Made by a program: the position numbers and the translations under genes
The notes under the pieces: model-generated
Databases searched by the model: none
Told to the model about the DNA's origin: nothing
Seen by the model: the letters and a program-made list of their open reading frames with translations, nothing else
In this document: positions 11,353 to 22,729 of the stretch, in pieces
Numbering within the stretch: position 1 is the first letter of the stretch
Layout: each line of letters opens with the position of its first letter
Source: Spongilla lacustris
Taxonomy: Eukaryota > Porifera > Demospongiae > Spongillida > Spongillidae
Direction: 5' to 3'
Assembly: GCA_949361645.1 (NCBI GenBank)
Contig: OX442418.1
Coordinates: forward strand, 11,008,632 to 11,072,631
Length of the DNA stretch: 64,000 bases

Positions 11353-12630
11353 GGGTAGATTCGGTAGTGTTCGGCAGTCGCGCGAGAATTTGATGTACAA
11401 TAAATAGCCCTACAGATATTCGGAATTAAAAAAAATGCTAACTGCACTTTTTACCCATATTAAAGTCACTACGGTTGCGTTCGGCAGTAGTCGGCAGCGC
11501 TAAGGGTTATTTCGGCAGTGCGATTAGGCAGTGTTCGTCACCGCATATAGCACAATCATTCGCAATGAGGCATATAAACATTCTTACTATTATACCCGGT
11601 ATAAAATGAGTAAAATAGCTTCAGATCCAGGAATCATAAGTCAGCATTGAGGTATGCTATATACTTGCACGTATTAAGTATAAGTACACTATAGACGTCT
11701 AGATCTGGCAATTGCAACTTGCACTTCAGGCCTGTGGAGCTCAAGTCACAGATTGTAATTGTCACTGTCTTCAGCAAGATTTGTACAGTTTGGATAAATG
11801 TATTCCTCTTCATCTTCACTTTCAAAAGAGAAATATATTCTGTGAACTTCTGGGATGCACTGAGGCGGCATGTGATGTTTCATTGCACTTCTGACACTGC
11901 ACCCACTTGCATTCAACACCATCTTGATCTTGTTGAAAGAAACTGGAATCACACACCATGCATTTCCAATCGCCATCAGAATCATCTTCGTCATTTTGAT
12001 CTTTTCATTCCCTGTTATCTCTGCTCTTTTTTCCTTTTCTCAACTCCTTTCTTACCCTGAAACCAGCAATAGCCTGGCCTGCCATCCTTGAATGACGTTT
12101 ATCTGCCTTGACGACCTTGGCAATAATATCACAGAGATCCTGCTTATTTATGGGGAAGCCGCATTTCAGAAACTTGATACAGAATGCCAGCAGCTGCTAG
12201 CATCGCTTCCTCAGCCTTTGTCAACACAGTACTAGGACCCATTTTTCTATCCTCTGGTCACTTTCCATCCAACTAGTCACAGAGTGTGGATCGTGGTACA
12301 CCATAGGCCTTTGATGCTGCATGCCTAGACATGTGACCTCCCTTACTTTATTTATAGCAGCGATCAATAAAATGTATGGCAATGAAGCACCATGCAATGG
12401 CAATCATGCTATGGTTTTACAATTAGTTACACTGATATCTTAACCAAAAAAAGTGAAATGAATTGATACATATATATACGCATGTATAATTATAATTGGT
12501 ACTCAAGAATATACCATTGCTGACAGAGAAAGGACAAAACTGTAGTACAAATATTTTTTGTATTGCACCAGCTGCCTGTAAAAGTTGGAGGACAAAGCAA
12601 AAAAAAAGATATTTCATATAGGATACCATA

Positions 12631-12663
<33 letters not shown>

Positions 12664-13213
12664 TGGACGAACACTCCTTCCGGGCAATATTTTGCTCTGT
12701 GATTCATATATAAGAAACCTACCACTTGAACAACCTTAACATATATCTTTTTATTGATAAAGTTTTTCTTTTCTTTTTTGCAGTGTTCGTCCCCTATGCC
12801 GAACACACCCAAATTGCTTGATTCGAACATGGAGTGTTCGACCCCCATTAGAACTCTTCGACATTTCAGATTTGTATGTAGCAAAACATGTTTTGTGGTA
12901 GTGTATTTAGTTCTTAGTTCAGCAACAATCCCAATAGTTAAAACCGATGAGACTTGCCTGACAAATGCTGGTTGCCCCTATCGCACCTTTTAACAGTTGC
13001 GCACCGTACGTTGCGCCATTTTAGCCGAAAAATTAGGTTGGGTAAACAAAAGTAATATTACTCGCTACATGAAATTTTGTAATGAAACTTTAACTGAACT
13101 AACTCCTTGGAGATTGTGTTCCATTCATTGTTTCAATTTTAAAGCGCTCAGTAAGCCTTAGCCCCTTTTTAGAAGCGTTGGGAGCCGAACACTACCCACT
13201 GCCGAACATACCC
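11353..13213. mobile_element. Pogo-like DNA transposon, internally deleted
   Basis: Bounded by TA dinucleotides (11351-11352, 13214-13215) with inverted ends GGGTAGATTCGG and GGGTATGTTCGG and many subterminal GTTCGGCAGT words. Removing it joins two halves of a Gypsy RT in one open frame, which proves insertion at a TA. It contains a 31-nt C run (12633-12663) and a broken transposase gene on the minus strand. Length about 1.86 kb. Confidence 0.8.
11743..12240 (-). pseudogene. Pogo/Tigger-type transposase remnant
   Basis: On the minus strand an N-terminal stretch GPSTVLTKAEEAMLAAAG precedes CGFPINKQDLCDIIAKVVKA, typical of the DNA-binding (Tc5/CENPB-like HTH) region. Soon after comes DGDWKCMVCDSSF and ECKWVQCQKCNETSH, a Cys-rich C-terminal finger found in the same transposase class. 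The DDE catalytic core that should lie between is missing, so N- and C-terminal parts are almost fused. There are also stops and frame changes. It is inactive and explains the short length of the element. Confidence 0.65.
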
Positions 13214-13215
13214 TA

Positions 13216-13378
13216 CGCTACACTATAGCTACGTACGTACCGTGAATTGCATGGTGAGGAAAGAAATCGATGATATGCTGGCGGCAGGTATTATCGAACC
13301 ATCCAGGAGTGAATGGGCTGCTCCCATCGTCCTTGTGATCAAAAAGGACAGTACCATGAATGTAGGGACTTGCATGTA
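13216..13378 (+). pseudogene. Gypsy RT continuation
   Basis: Continuation of the RT started at 11230: MVRKEIDDMLAAGIIEPS, then SEWAAPIVLVIKKDST. This is the conserved block before RT motif 1. After a frame change ECRDLHVIG follows, the counterpart of CVDYRxLN, and then the sequence stops and non-coding sequence leads into the palindrome at 13.45 kb. Confidence 0.7.
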
Positions 13379-13449
13379 ATAGGAGTAGTGAGACATTTTT
13401 TAGAATAGGTGTGCATTGATTAGAGTTCATGTTTTTAGGCATGCGCGTA

Positions 13450-15790
13450 ATGGCAACGGTGTAGTTTAGTACCCTAATGTTATTCATCTCTACGCGGTTC
13501 CTACATCACAATCTACGCTTCCTGTCATAACATGAATATCATTATGATACAATTCCATTCCAATTCCGTCCCTGGGGTTTTTCACATACGGCTGTACGCT
13601 CTAACACTCACAGCAGCCTGCCTAACCCCGTTACCCGGCCATACAGATCGACACCCGTCAAACAACTTACGAGCCATTCAATCTCTACCTCACGGTACTA
13701 CTTGGACCGACCCAGTGCCGCATGCTATCCACTCCACTACGGCTTCCACGTGCTTTGTCGCCAGGCCCGCGTCTATCAACTCGGCCGCGTACGCGGTCTA
13801 GGCTCATTTCCGACCCGCGGTTATCGACCCCAACGGCCAACCACTTCAAGCAGGCCCGTAGGCTGGGGGGGGTCGGTGGGTTCGGTCGACCCCCCCCGCT
13901 CGTCAGAACTAGTTCCGCTAGCCATCAAAATAATTTATTCATAACTTCTATACATGTATAGCTATAGCCCGCGAGAACGAGATAACAATACATGCAGGCT
14001 TAGCAACCGCGGGACATCCATTCTAAAATGGGGTGCCCACGTCCCGCCCACAACAAACAGCAGCGGCGGAACAGGGGGAGGGTCCGTGAATTAAATTACG
14101 GGTTCCGTGCAACTATGGGTAAAAGTTCCGCATACGATCAAGAATTGCGGAACTTTTACCCATGCATACTGTTAGTTGGGCGTAGCCCGACCTTCGCGTA
14201 TTGGCGGATACGCGAAGGTCGGGCTACGCGCCTACGCCCAACTAGCATATACTGTTACATGTAGTCATTTGAGTTGCATACGACAAATCGCCCGGAATTG
14301 TGTATGCCAGCCTTTATAGACTCGCAACTCGCAAGCCAGACCTATATGTACTTTATTATTGAACGGGAACACAAACTGGGCTATATCCATGTTTCTATGC
14401 AATTATGCTATGCTTTGTGGATGAATAATTGCAAAAGTTGCAAAGCGGCTGGGGCTCCGCCCCAGACCCCGAAGGTGGAGCTTACAGCGCTCCCCCATAC
14501 CCCCTAGCTGGGCGAGAGGGGCTACGCCCCCTCCTGCTCCCACCCCCGCTCTTAATAAGTTCCACCTTATTGCTTTCCCGAACCCCCCCGTCTCCCGACC
14601 AGCCTACGGGCCTGACTTCCATACGCTGGTTTAATACCCACGCTGGCTTCTACCACTTAACCGCCAGCGGCACTTTCCCTCCATCCTCCCGCGGCCGCCA
14701 AACAGGTACTGTGGCTCTGGCTAAAACGTACGTTAAGCGCGCGGGCAATCAGCTAGGGACCGGTCCGCTCACCTGTTTCTCACACTCTTCTTCTGTCACT
14801 GTTCTGCATGCTGCAGCTGCGAACGATGTAGCTAGGTCCAGGCGGCGGTGTACTGTACCAGAGATATCATAATATTATCTCTGACTGTACATGTGAGATT
14901 ACCTTGCTATCACGTTTGGCGCCAGAATATTTGATTCGCGGATCAGGCACAGATAAGATAGTTGTATTATGTAATACACATGGCGCGCAATGATCCTATT
15001 GGTACATGAATACTTAGTGAAGATAAGAGGGGAATGTGAACATCGTGAATAATTAGCAAGCTATTTCGTAATAGCCTCGGTCGCACGTGATAGCAAGGTA
15101 ATCGTACAGTCAGAGATAAAATTATTTCTGGTACAGTACACCGCATAATAGTCCGCCTCGACTTAGCTACATCGTTCGCAGCATGCAGAACAGTGACAGA
15201 AGAAGAGTGTGAGAAACAGGTGAGCGGACCGGTCCCTAGCTGATTGCCCGCGCGCTTAACGTACGTTTTAGCCAGAGCCACAGTACCTGTTTGGCGGCCG
15301 CGGGAGGATGGAGGGAAAGTGCCGCTGGCGGTTAAGTGGTAGAAGCCAGCGTGGGTATTAAACCAGCGTATGGAAGTGGTTGGCCGTTGGGGTCGATAAC
15401 TGCGGGTCGGAAATGAGCCTAGACCGCGTACGCGGCCGAGTTGGTAGACGCGGGCCTGGCGACAAACGGGTGCACGTGGAAGCCGTAGTGGAGTGGATAG
15501 CATGCGGCACTGGGAGAAAAATCGGTCCAAGTAGTACCGTGAGGTAGAGATTGAATGGCTCGTAAGTTGTTTGACGGGTGTCGATCTGTATGGCCGGGTA
15601 TTCCGTAACGGGGTTAGGCAGGCTGCTGTGAGTGTTAGAGCGTACAGCCGTATGTGAAAAACCCCAGGGACGGAATTGGAATGGAATTGTATCATAATGA
15701 TATTCATGTTATGACAGGAAGCGTAGATTGTGATGTAGGAACCGCGTAGAGATGAATAACATTAGGGGTACTAAACTACACCGTTGCCAC
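13450..15790. mobile_element. Large palindromic element carrying a nested insertion
   Basis: The left arm (about 13450-14917, less an insertion at 13848-14614) is the reverse complement of the right arm (about 15087-15790), around a unique centre (14918-15086). Because of this a 246-codon frame on the minus strand (14967-15707) has mirrored pieces on the plus strand (13532-13801 and 14630-14870). No recognisable protein domain exists in any frame. It sits between a Gypsy RT on the left and a Gypsy gag-protease on the right. Confidence 0.75.
13848..14614. mobile_element. MITE inserted in the palindrome's left arm
   Basis: Inverted ends CAGGCCCGTAGGCTGG (13851-13866) and its exact complement (14599-14614). 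The 5-mer ACTTC occurs on both sides (13843-13847, 14615-14619). The uninterrupted right arm near 15370 shows the empty site with one ACTTC, so the duplication is real. Internally there are two perfect-looking hairpins (about 14115-14163 and 14172-14241). A stretch at 14266-14316 is related to the MITE at 37.3-37.5 kb. Confidence 0.8.
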
Positions 15791-15799
15791 GCAGTTCCT

Positions 15800-16775
15800 T
15801 AGTGCGTTGCGGGCAATAGCTGGAAACTGCGGTTATGGAAATTCCCTTAATGAACGGTTATGTGATCAATCAGTGTTGGGCATCAACAATGACGCGTGGC
15901 AACAGGAGCTCTTTCGTCTGCATACGACAAATGATGCCACGATACAGCAAGTAGAAGCTTCAGCTCTTATAGTGGAACAAGCCACTACCCAGCAGCAGCG
16001 AATTCGAGAGATGGCCAGCGCTGATCAGGTTAGCGAAGCAAGTGTGCGGCGGGTGAGAGATAAGCCTTGGTCATCAGGGGACGCACAGAAACACAAAAAA
16101 GGCTCGCCATGGAGATTGACAGAGGGAGTGGATTGTTTTCAATGCGGAAAGCAGAGACATCAAAAGGGGATGAGTTGTCCGGCAAAAGGAATAACGTGTC
16201 ATGCTTGTGGGGGGATGAATCATATGGGAAAAGTATGTGTTAAGTCTGTGAATGCAGTCATCATGAACAAGAGAGACAAAAGCAGGAGGATCCAGGCAGT
16301 CAACACAGGGGACAGAGAAGAGATGGCAGAGGACACAGGACCCAGTGAAGAAGACAGTGACATTAATGTTGTCCAGGTACGGGCAATTAAAGGCCTCACA
16401 GCAAGATTGACGGTAATCATGGAGGGTCACAAAACAAAGTTGCTGTATGACCCTGGTGCAGCTAGATCGGTGATAAATGAAAACATCTGGAGAAAAATAG
16501 GGTCACCACGCTTGAGCCCTACTGTACCACTGCTGGCCTACACTAATGTCACAGTGCAAACACTTGGTGAAACATGGGTGTCAGTAAAATCGTTTGAAAG
16601 GGTACGAAAGGTGTTGGTGATTGTTATCAAGGAACATGACAAACCATTGTTTGGGTTAGATTGGTGTGTGGCATTTGACGTCAAGATGCCACCCGGGGTT
16701 CACATTTGTACAGTCAAGAAAAGTGGAGACACAGTAGATACGAAATCAGATTTGTACAATTTATTATTAATATAA
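15800..16775 (+). pseudogene. Gypsy gag (zinc knuckles) and protease
   Basis: An open frame of 322 codons (15807-16775). The start shows a capsid C-terminal piece (NSLNERLCDQSVLGI). Two nucleic-acid-binding knuckles follow, CFQCGKQRHQKGMSC and CHACGGMNHMGKVC. Then comes a retropepsin-like domain with LLYDPGAARSVI, where DT/SG has become DPG, and PLFGLDWCVAFDV. It encodes RNA packaging and polyprotein processing functions in an active element. Here gag is truncated at its 5' side by the palindrome and nothing recognisable of pol follows 16775, so it is a fragment. Open frame length suggests it is younger than the other Gypsy pieces. Confidence 0.75.
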
Positions 16776-17181
16776 AACTTTGTGATTGGTATGTAACATA
16801 ACACGGTTAAAGCGCATGAATTATCTTCAAAGGCTGTGGAACAAATCCTTCACAATGTTGACAAAAAATGTTCTGTTTCACCTGCCTTTCGCCTGGACGG
16901 TCTCCGTTACTTAGATTTACAGTGGATAATGCTCATTACATTACGTAGCGATATCCACAGCAGGGTCTGGGCCCGAGACTATCCCACACCCTATTAGTCA
17001 TGCTGGAGCAGACCGTTTTGTCCGCTTCGCCGCACTTTTGCATCCATGTCAAGCGGTCAGTGTAATTATATACCTACTATGATAGAGGTCAACCTCTCTC
17101 ACACAGCTCGGCTGCTGCAAATGGATTACATTTATTGCTATGGCACATTATCAGGTACATGTATGAACAAAAATGAATGAA
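16776..17181. other. No gene recognised
   Basis: Sequence downstream of the protease. Frames are closed by stops and no integrase, RT or LTR was recognised. Confidence 0.4.
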
Positions 17182-17432
17182 ACAAGTAAATAAAAAACAT
17201 TCTCTATGAGAAAGTTGGTGGTATATAGGATTTGAAGGCAATGGTGGTGTAAAAAGGAAGGGAACAAGGGTCTAATAACAAGGAAAATGGAATAGTCCTA
17301 TATTTTATTTGTCTGCTAAATATAGGACTATTCCATTTTTAGACCCTTGTTCCCTTCCTTTTTACACCACCATTGCCTTCAAATCCTATATACCACCAAC
17401 TTTCTCATAGAGAATGTTTTTTATTTACTTGT
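17182..17432. mobile_element. Foldback MITE, family A, copy 1
   Basis: Nearly perfect palindrome starting ACAAGTAAATAAAAAACATT and ending with its complement, arms about 120 bp. The internal words match copies at 30.5-31.1 kb (CTCTAT.GAGAAAGT; GTGGTG.AAAAAG.AAGG.AACAAGG). Non-coding. Confidence 0.85.
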
Positions 17433-17433
17433 A

Positions 17434-17621
17434 ATATCAGGACCCACGGTAGTGGGTCCTATGTAGGATTGACTTTGGATTGGCTTTAGTGGGCGTAGTT
17501 TTCGATCGATCGTTTTAAAACGGTAACGAAGCGTTGCCTTTACTTGCCAGCTCGCCATCACAAACATGACAGATATGCACATATAAAGTGAGCTTCGCTA
17601 AACAGTGCCGTTTACGTGGAG
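17434..17621 (+). repeat. Dispersed repeat D, copy 1
   Basis: About 190 bp starting ATATCAGGACCCACGGTA and ending GTGCCGTTTACGTGGA. A close copy in the same orientation lies at 23331-23526. Abuts the family-A MITE. No coding content. Confidence 0.85.
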
Positions 17622-18547
17622 CATGTCCAGAAATTGTGGACATCGATGCATAACTCGGCGTACGATTGTGATTAAAAAAAATCTAATTGCACCATTAAAC
17701 TCACTAGGTACTTTAGAGATTTATCACGTTATTAAAACTGCTAATTAATTTATTAAAATATATAATTGTTATTGTCTTTTAATAAATGCATTGTATGTCT
17801 GCATGGCAGGGAAGTTAGGAATAGGCATCGCTGTTACATAAAATCCTTCCAAACTACAGCTATCGTCGATTTTAGTGATCTAAGCATACGCATGCGCAAC
17901 TCAAAACATTTAGTTGTACTCGTGCCCCTGCCATAGGATGCATTCTAGAGGTCTCGTGATCTGTTTTGATCCATTGTATAGTAGTTGGGCGTAGCCTTTT
18001 GGCGGAGGGTCGGGTATCAAGCCTAGGCCTATACCAAGATTTGTACCCATCTGATAGTATTGTGGATATACAATGTAATAGCTCTACACTCGCTATCAAT
18101 CTCATTCTTGGTATACGCTAGTCTCGCTAGCCAGACGTACAACATCGAACTTCAACTGGATAGCGAAGGTCGAGCTAATAGAACCGCTGCTGTGGAGTAG
18201 CTACTACATAATATGATATATAGGTGTGACTACGAGACTCGCTCGTTAAGATGCATGGGCGATTCCGTCCCTATATTATTATAATTATAATTATAATTAT
18301 GACATGTATTGTATATATATCTATCTGCATGTGCATCGCGCGCGCTCTGACGTTGACCACGATGACGCCGACTGGCTTGTTTTTTGATAATACTAGAAGT
18401 TCTCGTGGAGGTGTGTTATGGATATTGCCTTCCACTGACTAGCTAAAGAATTAACATACGCATGGCGGCGGATATTCACAGCTGGACTCTCCACTGTGTC
18501 CTGGCCCTATTATACTGTATATCGTCGATTAATGACTGTATATGGAT
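17622..18547. other. Intergenic, no gene recognised
   Basis: Contains a TAGTTGGGCGTAGC word (about 17980) shared with the hairpin at 14.17 kb, and a short ATTATAATTATAATTATAAT run near 18278. No exon was recognised. Confidence 0.35.
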
Positions 18548-19023
18548 CAATGGACCCTTTGCATGAAAGATCGGAAGTACGATAAACGTCACGTCTGGAG
18601 TAAAAGCCACAGCGGTTGCCTAGAGACATTGTGTCACGTTCGCGGACCTTTGCGTAATAAAATGGCAACGCTCGTAGTCATTCCTTCCCGCTCGGACGGT
18701 GATCCTTCGGCCGATCCAGTTCCTGATCAAACTCTGCTGCCAACAGTAAGCTTGACCGAGTCTGACATACCCGGAGCCTTTTTAAATGGATGGCTTTAAA
18801 AAGGCTCTGGGTATGTCAGAATCGGTCAAACGTACTGTTGGCAGCATAGTTTGATCAGGAACTGGATCGTCCGAAGGATCAATGTCTGAGCAGACTCCGA
18901 GCGTTGCCATTTTATTACGCTAAGGTCCGCAGACGTGACACAATGTCTCTAGGCAACCGCTGTGGTTTTTACTCCAGACGTGACGTTTATCGTACTTCCG
19001 ATCTTTCATGCAAAGGGCCATTG
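18548..19023. mobile_element. Palindromic element, 476 bp
   Basis: Arms of about 225 bp: the left begins CAATGGACCCTTTGCATG and the right ends with the near-complement CATGCAAAGGGCCATTG. The centre is near 18785-18800. Arms differ at scattered sites, so the palindrome is not recent. The 85- and 77-codon frames in it are mirror products. Confidence 0.8.
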
Positions 19024-19322
19024 GCAGGCAAGGTCGCTCGCGCTCACTCCATAGCAGTCTCGTTCCCAGACCCAATATCTGCTACGAGGTTAAGTCCTGT
19101 ACTCATTTCTATCCAGCTCCGCCGGAATTTTGGCTAGGGTATACAAAAAGGATGAACAACCATAAACGTATTCAGCAGTAGGCCTGAGATGTGTGTGTTT
19201 GTTATGCTGTGTGTTTGTTATGCCGTGTGTTTGTTATGCCGTGTGTTCTACTTTTTTATGATTGAGCGGCTGGAAGGAAATGCACATGCACCCACACCCA
19301 AATGCAAATACCATGCACGCAA

Positions 19323-19323
<1 letters not shown>
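19024..19323. other. No gene recognised
   Basis: Short tandem TGTGTGTTTGTTATGC repeats at about 19188-19246, otherwise unique. Confidence 0.4.
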
Positions 19324-19359
<36 letters not shown>

Positions 19360-19580
19360 CATGCAAATACACACACACACACACACACATGTGCATGCAA
19401 ATACACATACACATACATACACACACATGTACATGCAAATACACACACACACACACACATGTACATGCAAATACACACACATACGCACACATGTACATGC
19501 AAATACACACACACATATACACACATACACACACATACACACACATACACACACATACACACTCACACATACACACACTT
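19324..19580. repeat. (CA)n compound microsatellite
   Basis: Runs of (CA) interrupted about five times by the word CATGTACATGCAAATA, giving a higher-order repeat. It creates long open frames of HTHTHT/CVCVCV type on both strands that are not genes. Confidence 0.9.
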
Positions 19581-20507
19581 GACACAGGATTTGGATGGGC
19601 ATGCAGTTGAAGAAAAGATCACATACATGCACCTGTCTAAGTATCTACTTTACTCCTACAAATACTAAAGCAATGGCACAAAAAAGGATGCCATGATGCA
19701 GCTCTGATCTGTCATCAATGAACAGATCGATGGCCGATGGCATGAAGCCTAGTGATCATGACTCATACACAATGGCAAAGATGCTGGATAGAAACTACAA
19801 GTATGTACTAGTCCTGAGGGCCATGCATGTGAAACGTTTACATAACAGCCATAACTAATGACCACATGCCACCACCCTAATTAAATAGGTGACCACAAAG
19901 ATTTTGGGTCAGCTACATTCTCTGTTAGTACATGTAATACCTTCTGAACTTTCCACACACATACACAACCAATACATAACCAAATAAATATAAATGCCAC
20001 ACCACAACTGTTACATTACCTATTACATACATCTGCAGAGCCATGTACATATAGCTAGACCACATAAAGCCTTCCATTTGAGTTGTTGCTGAAGTTTTTC
20101 ACCAGGTGCATGTTGGAAGGGTGGCTGGCGCAGTCCATGAGATGCAAAACTTTGTGTCCAGTCCCTGGTCCATACCAGGTGGTCATGTAGGTAAGCCTCC
20201 TCTCCTGGCAGACAACTGGTGTCTGTGCTATGTGTACAACCAAACCAAGGAGTTTTTCTAACCAAACTAATAAAGGTGGACACCACAGGATGTGACAATT
20301 GTAGCCACTTTAAACAATTATTCTTTGGTCCTACATCTAAATGCATGTAACTCCTTCTAACTGTACCCTACATCAGAAACCTTTAAACTTAATTTGATTC
20401 ATATCCCAGTGGCTGCCTCTGGGATGTGCTATCAAATTCCTCATCTCTAGGGAGAAGGCCCTACATGTATTATCTTTTCCCAACTGTTCCACAAGGATAT
20501 CTCCCAT
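19581..20507. other. No gene recognised
   Basis: Unique-looking sequence. The minus frame at 20023-20346 (108 codons) lacks any recognisable domain or splice context and is not called. Confidence 0.35.
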
Positions 20508-20690
20508 CCACCTTCACAAGGCACTCTCTCCTCTACCTCCACAAGGCTATCTCACAAGGCTACCTCCCTCCACCTTCACAAAACTATCTCCCTCCACCTT
20601 CACAAAACTACCTCCCTCCACCTTCACAAGGCTACCTCCCTCCACCTTCACAAAACTACCTCCCTCCACCTTCACAAGGCTGTCACCCTT
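20508..20690. repeat. Short minisatellite (about 23-24 bp unit)
   Basis: Tandem CTACCTCCCTCCACCTTCAC plus AAAA or AAGG, about seven units. Pyrimidine-rich on the plus strand. Confidence 0.85.
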
Positions 20691-20699
20691 TCCACCTCC

Positions 20700-21883
20700 T
20701 TTCCACCTTCCCCATGTGGATATAGTAAAAAAGTAGGTTGTTACCACATGTATTCCTCACGTGATATATCCTTATAAGGTTCGTCTCTGTGGAACGGTTT
20801 TTTTTTTTGCTGTATTGGTAGTTTTCATTCTGCAGAGATGAAAAAATATATAGACACGCACAGATACAGATATGTAAGTACTATTAGTTGCAACAAAAAA
20901 ATAGAACAAAAATATGGCGTCAGGTTTGCACGTAAGGACATGCCCATCCTTACAAATATTAATGAAGGTAGAGCAGGTGCAAAAATGTGGCTTTGCTATA
21001 GGGATTACATCCACGAACTCCTTGTGGTAGAATTGGCAATATAGGTGAGTAAGCCGGAATCGAATCGTTTAAAACCAACGCAACCAAAACAAGCCGTTGT
21101 AGAATCCATGTACATGTACATATAGGTAGCTAAAACACTCCAAACATGATCGCGCCCTACAGCTAGGGCTTAAAAAGAATGTTGGAGCAGCCGAGTAGGC
21201 CTACTACCAAAAAAAAGTACAATCGCATCTATATTGCCACCCATGCACACGCACAACAGTCGAAATCAGACGCACATGTGTAACAAGCTATCAAGTATCG
21301 AACGTTCGTTGCTAGGATTCATACCGTGGTTGGTGATTTGTGTCTTCTTGTTTGAAAACCTTCATCGCGGCAGGGCACGCACGCGGCGTTTGTCGATTTG
21401 TTATTGAATATTGGTATTTACAAAGACATATGAACCTTAATGATAAAAGTGATCAGGGAAGCGAGGGTAAAAGGGTCATGAACGTTAGAATATGTCACAC
21501 TCCAGCCCTAATGGTTTTAATAACAGCAGTTAGTCTTTCCTTTTTGATATCTAGCTTGGATTTTCGTCAGGAAGCATAAATGTCTTGAAAAACCCTCATT
21601 TTTAAAATCAAATTCCATACATGTCTATGGAAACACTGAAATTCTGATGAGGAAGCGTCAGGAAGAGGGCTAATTTTTTTGTTTAACGACAGAGGTATAC
21701 CTTATGATCCTCTTCATCATAAAATTCTTTTTCCTTGTCATGGGCATCTTTTCCTGAGTGACAGTGATCAAAAGAGTGTCATCCTCCATACATTTCAATG
21801 GACGCGTGCACGGTAATGAAACGGGAAAAACGTCATAACGCGTCAGGAATTAGTAATGAAGGCATGCAATTTCTGGCCATGGT
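20700..21883. other. Intergenic, no gene recognised
   Basis: AT-rich. Small frames at 20838-21044 and 21340-21579 show no motifs. Nothing else supported. Confidence 0.35.
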
Positions 21884-21930
21884 GACAAGTCGGTATAAAA
21901 AATTCCGCCATTAAATTTTTGTTCTCCTCA
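21884..21930 (+). repeat. Dispersed repeat piece, copy 1
   Basis: GTGACAAGTCGGTATAAAAA and following AT-rich sequence recur at 23526-23566, directly at the left edge of the tyrosine-recombinase retroelement. Confidence 0.7.
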
Positions 21931-21938
21931 GTCCTCCA

Positions 21939-22674
21939 AGGGCGGATCCAGGAATATAGAAAGGGGGGGGGCTAGAAAGGGGGTCCGGGGGCTCTGCCCC
22001 TGTAAAAAATTTTGAGCATTGAATTCCTGGTTTTGATACTTTTTTTCACACCTTTGAACGGTAAGTTGCAATTTTAATCCATTTGCTTAAACGGCCAGAG
22101 GCAGCCCCAGCATTTATCGAGGGGAGGGGCAAACACACAAGGGGCGCCCAAAAGGGGCGTGGCTTATGATACTTCTGATGCGCGCGTAACCGTTTGACTC
22201 TGATCATGCATGCGAGCTAGCGCTAGAAGCTAAATTATGCTCCGCATGTTGTGGATTATGGATTGGAGGAGGCGCCATAGCGTGGGGAGGTGGGGAGGTT
22301 GGGGGGGGGGGGGGGGGGGCTAAGGACCCCTGGGCGCCCCCTCCGGCCGCCTATGAATGCTCATGATCAGTGTCCCCAGCATCACACCTAAATTTTAGCA
22401 GGTCTGTGTCTTCAAGGTACTTTACATTCTCATTGATGTTGACAGCAATTCGTCATTATTTGTGATTTGCGCTATTCTGGCAAAGGCCACCGCTTTGTGG
22501 CGCGGGTAGTGGTTCAGCTATGAATATCTCATCGTCATTAATTGGGACTTCTTTTCGTACGGATCGAGGCACTTCGGGAGCCTGAAGGGGCGTGGTACAA
22601 AATAAAAAGGGGCGTGTTCTAAAGGAAAGGGGGGGGCTATAGCCCCCTCAGCCCCCCCCCTGGATCCGCCTCTG
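21939..22674. mobile_element. hAT-like MITE with target duplication
   Basis: Ends AGGGCGGATCCAGG and CCTGGATCCGCCTCTG are inverted repeats of the hAT type. The flanking 8-mers GTCCTCCA (21931-21938) and GTCTTCCA (22675-22682) match at 7 of 8 positions. A pure G run lies at 22301-22319. Non-coding. Confidence 0.75.
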
Positions 22675-22729
22675 GTCTTCCATTCATCACGTATAACTCA
22701 GCGTCATACTAAGACGAGATTAGCATCAA

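Noticed and set aside
14967..15707. 246-codon minus frame
   Set aside because: Lies in the palindrome and is mirrored on the plus strand; no recognisable domain, and the mirrored copies have diverged at stops.
19189..19668. Frames of His-Thr or Cys-Val repeats
   Set aside because: (CA)n microsatellite artefacts.
20023..20346. 107-codon minus frame as a gene
   Set aside because: No similarity to any family I know, no promoter or splice context; length is within chance for this composition.
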